A DNA stretch of 43,966 nt from assembly GCA_039934635.1 (NCBI GenBank), contig JBDTLT010000020.1, positions 1-43,966 of the forward strand, given 5' to 3'. Positions 1-7,482 of this stretch are shown piece by piece. Position 1 is the stretch's first letter. Each line of letters opens with the position of its first letter. Made by a program: the position numbers and the translations under genes. This DNA is from DATLFA01 sp039934635 (GTDB lineage: Bacteria; Actinomycetota; Acidimicrobiia; Acidimicrobiales; WLNW01). The notes beneath the pieces were generated by a model. The model saw only the letters and a list, made by a program, of their open reading frames with translations, made no database searches and was not told where the DNA came from.

Positions 1-190
1 GTGCCATCGACACCAACGTGACCTCGCCGCCACCGGCTTTGTCGACGAGTTGCAGAGCCATCTCGACACCGTACGAGTCGGACTCATCCATGATGAGCTT
101 GCCCCCTCGCTTGAGGGTCTTCGTCGAGGCATTGAGCTGGCCTGGCTCGGCCGGATCAGGGATTTGTTTTACGCAAACGACAACGTTCAT
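1..190 (-). CDS. etfB: Electron transfer flavoprotein beta subunit, N-terminal part (runs off left edge)
   Basis: Only the first 63 codons lie in the window. The protein opens MNVVVCVKQIPDP, the usual beginning of EtfB/FixA, followed by the DSYGVEMALQL segment found before the first nucleotide-binding helix of the family. EtfB pairs with EtfA as a soluble FAD/AMP heterodimer that collects electrons from acyl-CoA and related dehydrogenases and passes them to the quinone pool. The ATG at 188-190 is the only start that gives the family N-terminus; just a weak AGG precedes it. EtfA would be expected to the left of the window and is not visible. The 59 bp upstream gap (191-249) shows no gene; a TAAGAC hexamer there could be a -10 element. 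Confidence 0.9.
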   Translation of the reverse strand, partial: MNVVVCVKQIPDPAEPGQLNASTKTLKRGGKLIMDESDSYGVEMALQLVDKAGGGEVTLVSMA

Positions 191-249
191 AACCTGACAA
201 GTCTTACCGCACGGCAGGGGGCGGCCAAATCAGGGAATGACTGCCACAT

Positions 250-1167
250 TTAGGGAACGATGAGGCGAAGGGCATCGGGCTCGTAGCGGAACTCGAGCGA
301 CCGGACGTAGCCGAGATAGTCGCCGTCGACCTGATACGGGAACGGGTGATCCGACGACACCGTCATCGCCCGCACACCGGTCCGGTAATCGACGTGGCGG
401 CTGCGGCGCAGCCTGGACCCCCCGGCGAACAGCGCCGATCCCGCCAACCGGCCGAGCCGGCGCAGCTTGAGCGTGCGAATGGTCACCATGGCAAGCGGAC
501 TGTCGAGCGTCGCGTCGGGGGCGAGATGCAGCGGCCGGCTCCCGAGGTACGTGTAGGGGTCGGTATTGCAGCAGATGGCGAAGTAGCCATCGTCGACTAC
601 CGACCCGTCGTCGAATCGCACTTGGAAATGCGGATGCTTGCGGTCGTAGTGCCGCAACCACGTGTCCATCGCGGCGTAGATGAAGAGCGGATGCCCGGCA
701 TAGCGCTTGAGCCCCGAACGCCGTTCGACCTGCTCGACCACCGCCGCATCGAAACCGACGCCACAGTGGAAGAGGAAGTAGCGCCGGTTGACCGACCCGA
801 TGCCGACGCGGCGCGTCGAACCGCGCGAAAGCGCGTCGAGAATCGCGGCGGTCGCCTCGACCGGGTCGTCGGACAGCCCGAGGGTGCGAGCGAATACGTT
901 CGTCGACCCGCCGGGCAAGGGCGCCAACGCGCTCTCGCTGCCGGCGAGCCCGTTGGCGGCTTCGTTCAGTGTCCCGTCACCGCCGAACACGACGACGAGA
1001 TCGACCCCCTGCGAGGCCGCATTTTGGGCGAGGCGTGCCGCGTGGCCGCGCCGGCTCGTCTCGGCAACCTGCACCTCGTGTTCGACCGACAGTGCTTTTT
1101 GCACCAGCACACGAGAACGCAATGTCACCGAAGAGGCCGCTGCATTGACTATGAGCAGGATCTTCAC
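250..1167 (-). CDS. Diacylglycerol/sphingosine-kinase-family lipid kinase
   Basis: The 305-residue protein has the DAGK catalytic fold: GGDGTLNE at about residues 62-69 (nucleotide loop) and LPGGSTNVFARTLG at about 84-97, both diagnostic of the DgkB/LCB5/YegS group. The family phosphorylates a lipid hydroxyl, usually diacylglycerol, with ATP at the inner face of the membrane. Length matches the roughly 300-residue bacterial members. It starts with GTG (GTG-AAG-ATC); a GGCGG lies close upstream and no better start exists. The neighbour 30 bp upstream on the same strand is a glycerophosphodiesterase, so the two may form a small phospholipid-turnover unit. The true lipid substrate cannot be read from sequence. 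Confidence 0.88.
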   Translation of the reverse strand: MKILLIVNAAASSVTLRSRVLVQKALSVEHEVQVAETSRRGHAARLAQNAASQGVDLVVVFGGDGTLNEAANGLAGSESALAPLPGGSTNVFARTLGLSDDPVEATAAILDALSRGSTRRVGIGSVNRRYFLFHCGVGFDAAVVEQVERRSGLKRYAGHPLFIYAAMDTWLRHYDRKHPHFQVRFDDGSVVDDGYFAICCNTDPYTYLGSRPLHLAPDATLDSPLAMVTIRTLKLRRLGRLAGSALFAGGSRLRRSRHVDYRTGVRAMTVSSDHPFPYQVDGDYLGYVRSLEFRYEPDALRLIVP

Positions 1168-1197
1168 GCCGCCAAAATCCGTCGGTTTCGGCAGAGA

Positions 1198-1917
1198 CTA
1201 CGCGACCGAAGCTCTGCCATCGACGATGTGCCGCGCGATGTCCGGCACGTTCGTGCAGATGCCGTCGACACCCATCTCGACGAGTGCCTCGATGCGATCG
1301 GGCGCATCGACGGTCCAGACATTGACCGCGAGCCCGCGTTCGTGCGCCGCATCGACGAGCGCTCGATCGACAGTCGCGTCGTAGGGATGCAACCCGCGAT
1401 GCCCCCGCGCCACGCACTGCGCGATGGTGGCCCGCGGGTCGTCGAGGGCGAAGGTCAACAACGCGGTGGGCAGCGTCGGCGCTCGTGCGTGCACCCGGTC
1501 GATGGCGTCGATGTTGAAGCTCGACACGAGAACCGAGACCGGTGGATCAGCCCGGCGGGTCGCCTCGATGACCGCCTGGGACAGCCAATGCGTCGGGTCG
1601 TAGTCGGCCTCGGTGGCGAAGTTCTTGATCTCGACGTTGATCCCCATACCCATGCACCCCGCGAGCGCCTCGTCGAGGTCCGGCACCTCCAAAGGCAACT
1701 CGTCGCGCCGCAGCGACGCGATCAAGCGGCCGTCGGCGAGGTGCGCGTCATGGTGGATCGCGGTCTTCAGGTTCGCGGTGCGCCGCACGTCGAGTTCGAC
1801 CCAATCAGCGGCGACCGCGCGGGCCCGGCGGAAGGCGGCAACGGTGTTCTCCCTGCAGCTCCCCGGCGCGGCCGCGCCTCGGTGGGCAATGATGATTGGG
1901 TTGCGCCTGTTGCTCAT
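1198..1917 (-). CDS. Glycerophosphodiester phosphodiesterase
   Basis: This 239-residue TIM-barrel enzyme belongs to the GDPD family, which hydrolyses glycerophosphodiesters to glycerol-3-phosphate and an alcohol. Visible signatures are IIIAHRG (catalytic His12-Arg13), ENT at 23-25, the metal pair ELD (Glu41, Asp43), HHD at 55-57 and NVEIKN around 94-99, then the closing VDGICTNVPD strand. The ATG at 1917 was chosen over an upstream in-frame extension because the extension is Arg/Pro-rich and unlike the family, and because HRG then falls at residue 12. A GGAG lies about 5 nt upstream. No signal peptide is seen, so it is probably cytoplasmic. It is followed by the lipid kinase on the same strand. 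Confidence 0.9.
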   Translation of the reverse strand: MSNRRNPIIIAHRGAAAPGSCRENTVAAFRRARAVAADWVELDVRRTANLKTAIHHDAHLADGRLIASLRRDELPLEVPDLDEALAGCMGMGINVEIKNFATEADYDPTHWLSQAVIEATRRADPPVSVLVSSFNIDAIDRVHARAPTLPTALLTFALDDPRATIAQCVARGHRGLHPYDATVDRALVDAAHERGLAVNVWTVDAPDRIEALVEMGVDGICTNVPDIARHIVDGRASVA

Positions 1918-1961
1918 GGAGGCTCCGACAGTACCTTTTAGGCCTTTTGGCCCGGGCCGTG

Positions 1962-1991
1962 TTGCCCACGCAGGGTGGGAACCTGTACATT
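1962..1991 (+). promoter_or_regulatory. Candidate whiB promoter with long leader
   Basis: TTGCCC (1962-1967) and TACATT (1986-1991) are separated by 18 bp, a plausible -35/-10 pair. Transcription would start near 1998, leaving about 78 nt before the GTG at 2076. That contrasts with the leaderless-looking promoters elsewhere in the window. Inference from spacing only. Confidence 0.35.
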
Positions 1992-2075
1992 CTCCGTGGT
2001 CGTGGTACCGACTCGCCGGGGGCACTCGGGTAGGCGAACGGACCATTCCAGCAGTGGTGCACCGTGGGAGGTTTC

Positions 2076-2369
2076 GTGGCACTCACGACGGATTCCGTCA
2101 TACAAAGTCCTGCTTTACCGGATTGGCGTGCGCTCGCCTCATGTCGAGATACCGCGCCCGATCTCTTCTTTCCCGTCGGTTCGACGGGGCTGGCGGTCGA
2201 ACAGATCGAGGCGGCCAAAGCCGTCTGTGATCAGTGCCCCGTGAAGGAGCCGTGCTTGCAGTTCGCGCTCGAGACGAATCAAGACTCGGGCATCTGGGGC
2301 GGCACGTCCGAGGAAGAGCGCCGGCGGCTGCGGCGCGCCTGGCTGCGCGATCGCACGGTGGCTCGCTAA
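2076..2369 (+). CDS. whiB1: WhiB-family Fe-S transcription factor (WhiB1/WblE type)
   Basis: The 97-residue protein has the full WhiB layout: four cysteines (Cys23, Cys51, Cys54, Cys60, the last three as CxxCx5C) to hold a 4Fe-4S cluster, the LFFPVG segment, the GIWGG turn (72-76) and a basic C-terminus that contacts DNA. WhiB1 proteins bind the primary sigma factor and respond to nitric oxide. The GTG at 2076 was chosen because GGGAGG (2066-2071) sits 4 nt before it; a GTG at 2064 would put the ribosome site inside the gene. It converges on pdtaS with a 4 bp overlap of stop codons. In Mycobacterium tuberculosis whiB1 (Rv3219) also lies next to pdtaS (Rv3220c), supporting the subfamily call. 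Confidence 0.9.
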   Translation: MALTTDSVIQSPALPDWRALASCRDTAPDLFFPVGSTGLAVEQIEAAKAVCDQCPVKEPCLQFALETNQDSGIWGGTSEEERRRLRRAWLRDRTVAR

Positions 2370-3829
2370 CTCACGTCCACCGGGACAACCAACTCGACGA
2401 ACGTGCCCGGACCATCGTCGCGGGCGCGCATCACGATGGTCCCGCCGAGGTCGAGTTCGACGAACGTCCGCACGATCGTCAGACCCAGACCACCCGCGGC
2501 CGCCAATTCGAAGTTCTCGGGCACGCCGACACCGTCGTCGATCACGCGGATCGTCACGACGTCGCCTTGTCGCGAGAGCGCAATGGTCACCCGTCCCTCG
2601 CCATCGTGCGCGACGCCCGCGGGGTAACCGTGCTCGACGACGTTCTGCAATAGCTCGGTGACGGCGACCGCCAGCGGCGTCGTCACGTGCGCCGGCAACA
2701 CGCCCGCGTCTCCGGTGATCGTGAAGTGGATCGGTCGATCGGGCGAGACGAGGCCCTCTTGCACCATGCGCACCAGCGGTCGCACGATGTCGAGCAGCGC
2801 CACCTCGTCGCCGACGTCTTGCGCCAAGGTTTCGTGGACGATGGCGATCGATGCGATACGACGCACCGATTCTTCGACCGCCGCCTTCGCTTCTTCGGAC
2901 TCGAGACGCCGGCTCTGCAGGCGCAACAGCGACGAAATCGTCTGCAGGTTGTTCTTGACCCGATGATGGATCTCGCGGATGGTTGCGTCTTTCGACATCA
3001 AGAGACGGTCGCGGCGACGCAATTCGGAGATGTCGCGCACGACCATGAGCGCGCCGCTCACCTTGCGCCCTTCGAGCAGCGGGACGCAGTTGACGACAAC
3101 AGTCGTGTCGGGACCGCGCTCGAGCTCTTCGAATGTCGACACGCGCTTCGCGTAGGCCTCGTGCACGATGCGGTCGTCGAGACCGAGCTCGCCGGGCGTG
3201 AAGCCTTCGGCGTTGACGTGCACACCCAAGCGGTGCAAAGCCGAGACCGCGTTCGGCGAGTTGAACTCGACTCGCATCTGCGCGTCGAGCACGACGATGC
3301 CGTCGCCGACGCGGGGGATACGGTATTGGTCGTCCTGGTCGCGGGCGAACGGGAACTCCCCCGCGGCGATCATGCGGGCGAACCGTTCGAACAGGGCGAG
3401 GTACGTGCGCTCGAGGTCACTCGTCGAGCGGCCGAGCACCGGCAACGACTCGCGGGTCAACACGGCGACGATCGTGCCCCGATGACGCACGGGGATGGCC
3501 TTGACGCGAACTTCGTCGAGGCCGATCAGCTGCAGCGAGTCTTCACAGATCCGGCCCGAGCGAAATGCCGTGCCCACCGCGGCGCGCTCGGAAGCCCGGA
3601 AAAGCTCGCCGACGAGGTCGGTGCGATAGATCGTCTGCGCGGTGGTCGGGCGCACGTGACCGAGCAGGATCAACTTGTCGTGGTCCGCGCGGGTCGGCGC
3701 GAACAACAACATGTCACTGAAGCTGAGGTCGGCGAGCAGCCCCCACGATCGGATCAGCCGTTGGAGGTGCGCGGTCTGTTCGGGCCGCAGCGCAAGGTGT
3801 TCTCGGACAAGTTCGGCGAAAGACGCCAC
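2366..3829 (-). CDS. pdtaS: PdtaS-type sensor histidine kinase
   Basis: The 487-residue protein has a GAF-like N-terminal domain (about 1-160), a PAS domain (about 170-275) and an HWE/HisKA_2 kinase core. The core shows EIHHRVKNNLQTISSLLRLQ with phospho-acceptor His289, an N box (TELLQNVVEHGY), the G1 box (IDDGVGVP) and the G2 box (GGLGLTIV). No membrane segment is seen, so it is a soluble sensor, as PdtaS is. In mycobacteria PdtaS phosphorylates the ANTAR antiterminator PdtaR; no PdtaR gene is in this window. It is the last gene of a minus-strand run after two ArsA-like ATPases (13 bp gap). Its stop codon overlaps that of the convergent whiB1. Confidence 0.9.
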   Translation of the reverse strand: MASFAELVREHLALRPEQTAHLQRLIRSWGLLADLSFSDMLLFAPTRADHDKLILLGHVRPTTAQTIYRTDLVGELFRASERAAVGTAFRSGRICEDSLQLIGLDEVRVKAIPVRHRGTIVAVLTRESLPVLGRSTSDLERTYLALFERFARMIAAGEFPFARDQDDQYRIPRVGDGIVVLDAQMRVEFNSPNAVSALHRLGVHVNAEGFTPGELGLDDRIVHEAYAKRVSTFEELERGPDTTVVVNCVPLLEGRKVSGALMVVRDISELRRRDRLLMSKDATIREIHHRVKNNLQTISSLLRLQSRRLESEEAKAAVEESVRRIASIAIVHETLAQDVGDEVALLDIVRPLVRMVQEGLVSPDRPIHFTITGDAGVLPAHVTTPLAVAVTELLQNVVEHGYPAGVAHDGEGRVTIALSRQGDVVTIRVIDDGVGVPENFELAAAGGLGLTIVRTFVELDLGGTIVMRARDDGPGTFVELVVPVDVS

Positions 3830-3842
3830 GCTGTCAGGGTAG

Positions 3843-5015
3843 TCACCAAAGTCGCTGTCCGAGCTCCACTATGTCCGCGATGCTCGTGACGCCTTCTTCG
3901 AGCGCGGGGACGAGCAGCGTCACCTCTGACGCCGAACCGAACTCGGCGAGCTGCTCGGCCTGCCGTGTGGCCAGCGCGCGATAGCCAAGGAAGCTCTCGG
4001 CAATCTCTCGCAACACATCGGCAAAGGCGGCGCGGTCGCGTTCGCCGATCTTCATGCTCACCGCGAGGTCGTCGGCCTCGTCGCGCAGCCGCTCGGCCGC
4101 GACCCGCGCGTCGCGATCGCGTAGGTAGGCCGGCAACACGCGATTGAACACGACCGCACCGAGGTGGTACTGGCGCCGGCGCAGCTCGGCGATGAAGAAC
4201 TCGGCTTCGCGTACCGGGTCAGGATCGAGCGTCGTCACCACGAGAAACGACGTGCGATCGTCCTGCAAGGTGCGAGTGACGGCTTTGGCCCGCTCGACGA
4301 AACCGTCGTACATCGTCTGGAAGAGGATGAAGAAATCGGCGATGTCCTGCAAGAACTGCGCGCCCAACACCCGATCGGCCACGCTGTAGAACGGCTTGGA
4401 TGCCACCGTCAACAGACGCGAGCGGTACGGCGCGATCAGCCAACGCAGCAGTCGGCTGCTGAAGAAGTCGGCCATACGCGACGGCGCGTCGAGAAAGTCG
4501 ATGGCGTTGCGCGTCGGTGGCGTGTCGACCACGATCAAGTCGTAGCGGCCCGACGAATGGATGTCGTGCAGCCGTTCCATGGCGATGTAGTCGTGGCTGT
4601 GCACGAACTTGGCAGTGATGTTGCGGTAGAGCGGGTTCGCCAGGATCGCATCGGCGGTGCGGCGGTCGGGCGCGTGCTCACGAACGAGCTCATCCCACGA
4701 CGCCTTGGTATCGAGCATGGCGACCCACAGCTCGCCCCGCGCGGTCACGCCCGCATCGGCGAACGCCTGCTTGTCGACCCGCGTCTCGGTATTGCCGACC
4801 TGTTGCAAGCCCAGCGCGTTGGCCAACCGCCGCGCCGGATCGACGGTCAACGCCAGCACCCTGCCTTCGAGATGGACCGCGGCCATCGCCGCCGCGGTCG
4901 CGACAGTTGTGGTCTTGCCGACGCCGCCCGATCCACACGCGATGACGATCTCTTTGGCCGACAGCAGCGATTCGATCCCCGCGCTCGACGCGTAGTCCGT
5001 AGCGCGCGGGCTCAT
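3843..5015 (-). CDS. ArsA-family ATPase, second subunit (no signature lysine)
   Basis: The 390-residue P-loop ATPase is the downstream member of a pair. The Walker A is GSGGVGKTT (about 28-36), and the switch II region reads DTPPTRNAIDFLDAP, typical of the actinobacterial ArsA pair (Rv3679/Rv3680 type). The signature lysine of SIMIBI ATPases, the K in GKGGVGKT, is replaced by Ser here, whereas the partner keeps it. These proteins are related to ArsA and Get3, but the actinobacterial pair does not sit with arsenite pumps and its cargo is unsettled. The ATG at 5013-5015 overlaps the partner's stop (ATGA), so translation is coupled. An upstream in-frame extension is a shadow inside the partner gene and was rejected. 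Confidence 0.87.
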   Translation of the reverse strand: MSPRATDYASSAGIESLLSAKEIVIACGSGGVGKTTTVATAAAMAAVHLEGRVLALTVDPARRLANALGLQQVGNTETRVDKQAFADAGVTARGELWVAMLDTKASWDELVREHAPDRRTADAILANPLYRNITAKFVHSHDYIAMERLHDIHSSGRYDLIVVDTPPTRNAIDFLDAPSRMADFFSSRLLRWLIAPYRSRLLTVASKPFYSVADRVLGAQFLQDIADFFILFQTMYDGFVERAKAVTRTLQDDRTSFLVVTTLDPDPVREAEFFIAELRRRQYHLGAVVFNRVLPAYLRDRDARVAAERLRDEADDLAVSMKIGERDRAAFADVLREIAESFLGYRALATRQAEQLAEFGSASEVTLLVPALEEGVTSIADIVELGQRLW

Positions 5016-5953
5016 GGTTCGACCCCGAGCTCGGCCGAGATGGCGTCGGCCAATTGGCGCAACGAGCGCACGCCGCGCCGGCGGGCGAACACGAACGGCA
5101 CGAAGAGCGGTTCGACGCCGTCCGGGATCGCTTGCAGCAACCGTTCGACGTGCTCGACCCTCGAACGGCGGCGGGTGATTGCGAGCGACGCCGCGTCGAG
5201 CACGGCCGGTGCACCGGGGCCGGCGAGCTGGGTCAGCCGCTTGGTCATGGCGGGCTTGCGCAGTCGGTCGAACAGCGCTTCCTCGCGACTCGTGAACAAC
5301 TCGGGCAGCAACTGGTTGACGACGACCGCCGCGAGACCGACGTGTGCTTCGACGTCGAGTCGTTCGATGAGCTCGATCGTCTCGTTGACCGGCATCTCTT
5401 CGGGGGTAGTGACGATGACTGCACCCGTGGTCGCCGGGTCTTGCAACATCTCGAGGATCCACTGCACCTGGCTGCGCACGACACCCACGTGCACGACCTC
5501 GCGGATCGCTTCGGGCGATGCGAGTTGACCGACCACGTGACCGGTCGCCGGTGAATCGACCACGACGAGGTCGTAGTGGTTTTCGCGGACTTCGAACGCG
5601 AGCTTGCCCACGGTGAGGATCTCGCGCACCCCGGGCGCGGCGTGCGCGACGAAGTCGAAGACTCGGGCGATCGGCCCGATGCGACCGACCAAGGGGATCC
5701 GCAACTCGCGCAGGTACTCCTTGAGCGACTGCTCGGTGTCCATCGTCATCGCCGAGAGGTTCGGCAACAGTTCGCGCGGTTTGTATTCGAGCGGGCCGGT
5801 CTCGAAGGCACGCGCGAGGTCGCCCTTTGCGTCGTTCTCGCACAGCAGCGTGCGCTTGCCCTGCGCCGCGCCCACGAGAGCGAGCGCGGCGGCCACGCTG
5901 GTCTTGCCGACGCCGCCTTTGCCCGTCACGAAGAGCAGGCGGCGATCGAGCAT
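5012..5953 (-). CDS. ArsA-family ATPase, first subunit
   Basis: The 313-residue protein has a deviant Walker A right at its N-terminus (TGKGGVGKTS, about 10-19) with the intersubunit signature lysine Lys12. It has a switch II strand VVVDSPATGHV and a C-terminal FVPFVFARRRG region. It belongs to the ArsA/Get3 group of dimeric cytoplasmic ATPases. Coupling by ATGA to the next gene, which lacks the signature lysine, suggests an obligate heterodimer with one complete and one altered composite active site. DUF3107 lies 36 bp upstream on the same strand, with Mrp before that, so three SIMIBI-class ATPases lie in one transcription unit. The biological cargo cannot be inferred. Confidence 0.87.
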   Translation of the reverse strand: MLDRRLLFVTGKGGVGKTSVAAALALVGAAQGKRTLLCENDAKGDLARAFETGPLEYKPRELLPNLSAMTMDTEQSLKEYLRELRIPLVGRIGPIARVFDFVAHAAPGVREILTVGKLAFEVRENHYDLVVVDSPATGHVVGQLASPEAIREVVHVGVVRSQVQWILEMLQDPATTGAVIVTTPEEMPVNETIELIERLDVEAHVGLAAVVVNQLLPELFTSREEALFDRLRKPAMTKRLTQLAGPGAPAVLDAASLAITRRRSRVEHVERLLQAIPDGVEPLFVPFVFARRRGVRSLRQLADAISAELGVEP

Positions 5954-5989
5954 CGGTCGCGACCCTCCCTCTGCCGGTTGCGCTCGGGC

Positions 5990-6223
5990 CTACCCGCCGA
6001 AGCCGATCGGGCGATCGGCGGTCGCACTCGAAACCTCGATGTACGCGACCTTGCTGACCGGGATGGCGACGTCGCGGCCCTTCTTGTCGGTCAGCCACAG
6101 CACCTTGGTGTCTTGTGCGAGCGTGTCGTCGATCGTGGCCTTGAGCTTGTCGCGGTCGACCGACGAGTCCATCTCGACCAGGATCTCTTTGGGGGTGTGC
6201 AGTACCCCGATACGGACGTCCAC
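5990..6223 (-). CDS. DUF3107 family small protein
   Basis: This 77-residue protein matches the DUF3107 pattern: N-terminal VDVRIGVLHTPKEI, a central acidic helix, then KGRDVAIPVSKVAYIEV and the ending IGFGG. The family is nearly restricted to Actinobacteria and has no assigned function. The GTG at 6221-6223 was preferred over a TTG four codons upstream because GGGAG sits 5 nt before the GTG and the resulting N-terminus matches family members. It lies between mrp (46 bp gap) and the ArsA pair (36 bp gap), all minus strand, so it is probably cotranscribed with them. Confidence 0.85.
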   Translation of the reverse strand: MDVRIGVLHTPKEILVEMDSSVDRDKLKATIDDTLAQDTKVLWLTDKKGRDVAIPVSKVAYIEVSSATADRPIGFGG

Positions 6224-6269
6224 GTTGTCTCCCAATGCATTTTGGGCGGAGCAGGCGGCCCCGCCGGGT

Positions 6270-7412
6270 TCAGACGATCTTCAACTCGGGACGGTAGCGG
6301 CGAGTTGGCGCGAGTTCGACATCGATCTGCTCGGCAATGCGGGCAAATACTTCGCCGGCCTCGCTGTGCGGATCGAACGCGACCAGCGGATGGCCGGTGT
6401 CGGAGCCCTCGCGCAGCGCCTGCACGAGCGGAACCTGGCCGATGAGGGGCACCTCGAGCAAGTCGGCCAAGGCCCGACCGCCACCGGAGCCGAACAGGTC
6501 GTAGCGGACGCCGTCGTTGCCGGTGAACCACGACATGTTCTCGATGACACCTTTGATCTCGATGCGCACCTTTTGGAACATGAACGCGGCGCGCTGCGCC
6601 ACCTTTTGTGCGGCCGGCTGCGGTGTGGTGACGATGTACGCCTCGGCCCGCGGCAGGAACTGCGAGATCGACAGCGAGATGTCGCCGGTACCGGGCGGCA
6701 GATCGACGAGCAGGAAGTCGGGTTCGTCCCAGTAAACGTCCGTCAAGAACTGTTCGAGTGCCTTGTGCAACATGGGGCCGCGCCAGATGACGGGTTGATC
6801 TTCGTCGGCGAAGAAACCCATTGAAATACAGCGCACGCCATGTACTTCGGGCGGCACGAGCATCTGATCGATGACCACCGGCGGCCGATCGACACCCAAC
6901 ATGCGCGGGATCGAAAAGCCCCACACGTCGGCGTCGATGACCGCGACTCGCTTGCCGCGCTGGGCGAGTGCGATCGACAGGTTGGCGGTGATCGACGACT
7001 TGCCGACGCCGCCTTTGCCCGACGCTACGAGAAGCACACGCGTGCGGCTCGCGGGGTCGGCGAAGGGGATGGCCCGACCTTCGGCGTGACCGTGCGCCGT
7101 CTGCGAACCCGCGGTCGCCGCCGGGTCTCCGTGCAGCTTTTGCCGCAGCGCGGCGCGGTCTTCGTCGGTCATGACGGTGAACGTGATGCGGACATCGCGC
7201 ACGTCGTCGAGCACGGAGATCGCGCCCTTGACCCGATTGTCGATCTCGTTGCGCATGGGGCAGCCCGCGACCGTGAGGGCGATGGTGACATCGACCGTGC
7301 CCCGCTTGATCGCGACATCGCGCACCATGTCGAGATCGACGATGCTGCGGTGGAGTTCGGGATCTTGGACGGGCCGCAACGCGTCGATGACAGCGTCGGT
7401 CGTCAGGGGCAT
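6270..7412 (-). CDS. mrp: Mrp/NBP35-family Fe-S carrier ATPase with MIP18 (DUF59) domain
   Basis: The 380-residue protein has an N-terminal DUF59/MIP18 domain (about 1-90, with the conserved Cys51 in TVAGCPMRN), a linker, and a Mrp ATPase domain with SGKGGVGKSS (131-140), IDADVWGFSIPRMLG and DLPPGTGD. Mrp/ApbC dimers hold and transfer 4Fe-4S clusters. The C-terminal CxxC that ligates the bridging cluster in ApbC is absent: the matching stretch reads NMSWFTGNDGVRYDLFG without cysteine, a variant also known to me from actinobacterial Mrp. GAGGAG lies 7 nt before the ATG. It heads the run mrp - DUF3107 - ArsA pair - pdtaS and is divergent from a SufR-like regulator. That placement supports an Fe-S role. 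Confidence 0.9.
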   Translation of the reverse strand: MPLTTDAVIDALRPVQDPELHRSIVDLDMVRDVAIKRGTVDVTIALTVAGCPMRNEIDNRVKGAISVLDDVRDVRITFTVMTDEDRAALRQKLHGDPAATAGSQTAHGHAEGRAIPFADPASRTRVLLVASGKGGVGKSSITANLSIALAQRGKRVAVIDADVWGFSIPRMLGVDRPPVVIDQMLVPPEVHGVRCISMGFFADEDQPVIWRGPMLHKALEQFLTDVYWDEPDFLLVDLPPGTGDISLSISQFLPRAEAYIVTTPQPAAQKVAQRAAFMFQKVRIEIKGVIENMSWFTGNDGVRYDLFGSGGGRALADLLEVPLIGQVPLVQALREGSDTGHPLVAFDPHSEAGEVFARIAEQIDVELAPTRRYRPELKIV

Positions 7413-7456
7413 GCTCGAGCTCCTCGAAGGGCTTGACAGGGGTGAGAGGGATTTCT

Positions 7457-7470
7457 CCTATCCCGATAGG
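7457..7470. promoter_or_regulatory. Inverted repeat between mrp and the SufR-like gene: candidate operator
   Basis: Arms CCTATC (7457-7462) and GATAGG (7465-7470) form a perfect 6 bp inverted repeat with a 2 bp spacer. It directly abuts the -10 of the regulator gene (TAGAAT, 7471-7476). On the minus strand the same bases give TATTCT (7472-7477), a possible -10 for mrp, whose start site would then fall inside the repeat. One bound dimer could control both directions. The operator role is inferred. Confidence 0.5.
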
Positions 7471-7476
7471 TAGAAT
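7471..7476 (+). promoter_or_regulatory. -10 element of the SufR-like gene, leaderless
   Basis: TAGAAT is followed by 6 nt and then the GTG at 7483, so position +1 coincides with the start codon. There is no ribosome-binding site, which is consistent with a leaderless mRNA. Confidence 0.6.
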
Positions 7477-7482
7477 ACCGAT

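Noticed and set aside
346..1941. 531-residue plus-strand open frame over the lipid kinase and phosphodiesterase genes
   Set aside because: Arg-rich, without any recognisable motif, and antisense to two genes with full catalytic signatures. Long antisense frames are expected in GC-rich coding DNA. The same applies to 2687-3889, 4164-5528, 20831-22288, 26458-28491 and 30898-32760.
1949..1958. GGCCCGGGCC palindrome in the phosphodiesterase/whiB gap as an operator
   Set aside because: Low-complexity GC palindromes of this size are common at this composition, and no promoter element is placed around it.
7433..7438. TTGACA as the -35 box for the SufR-like gene
   Set aside because: It lies 32 bp from the -10 hexamer, far beyond the usual 16-19 bp.
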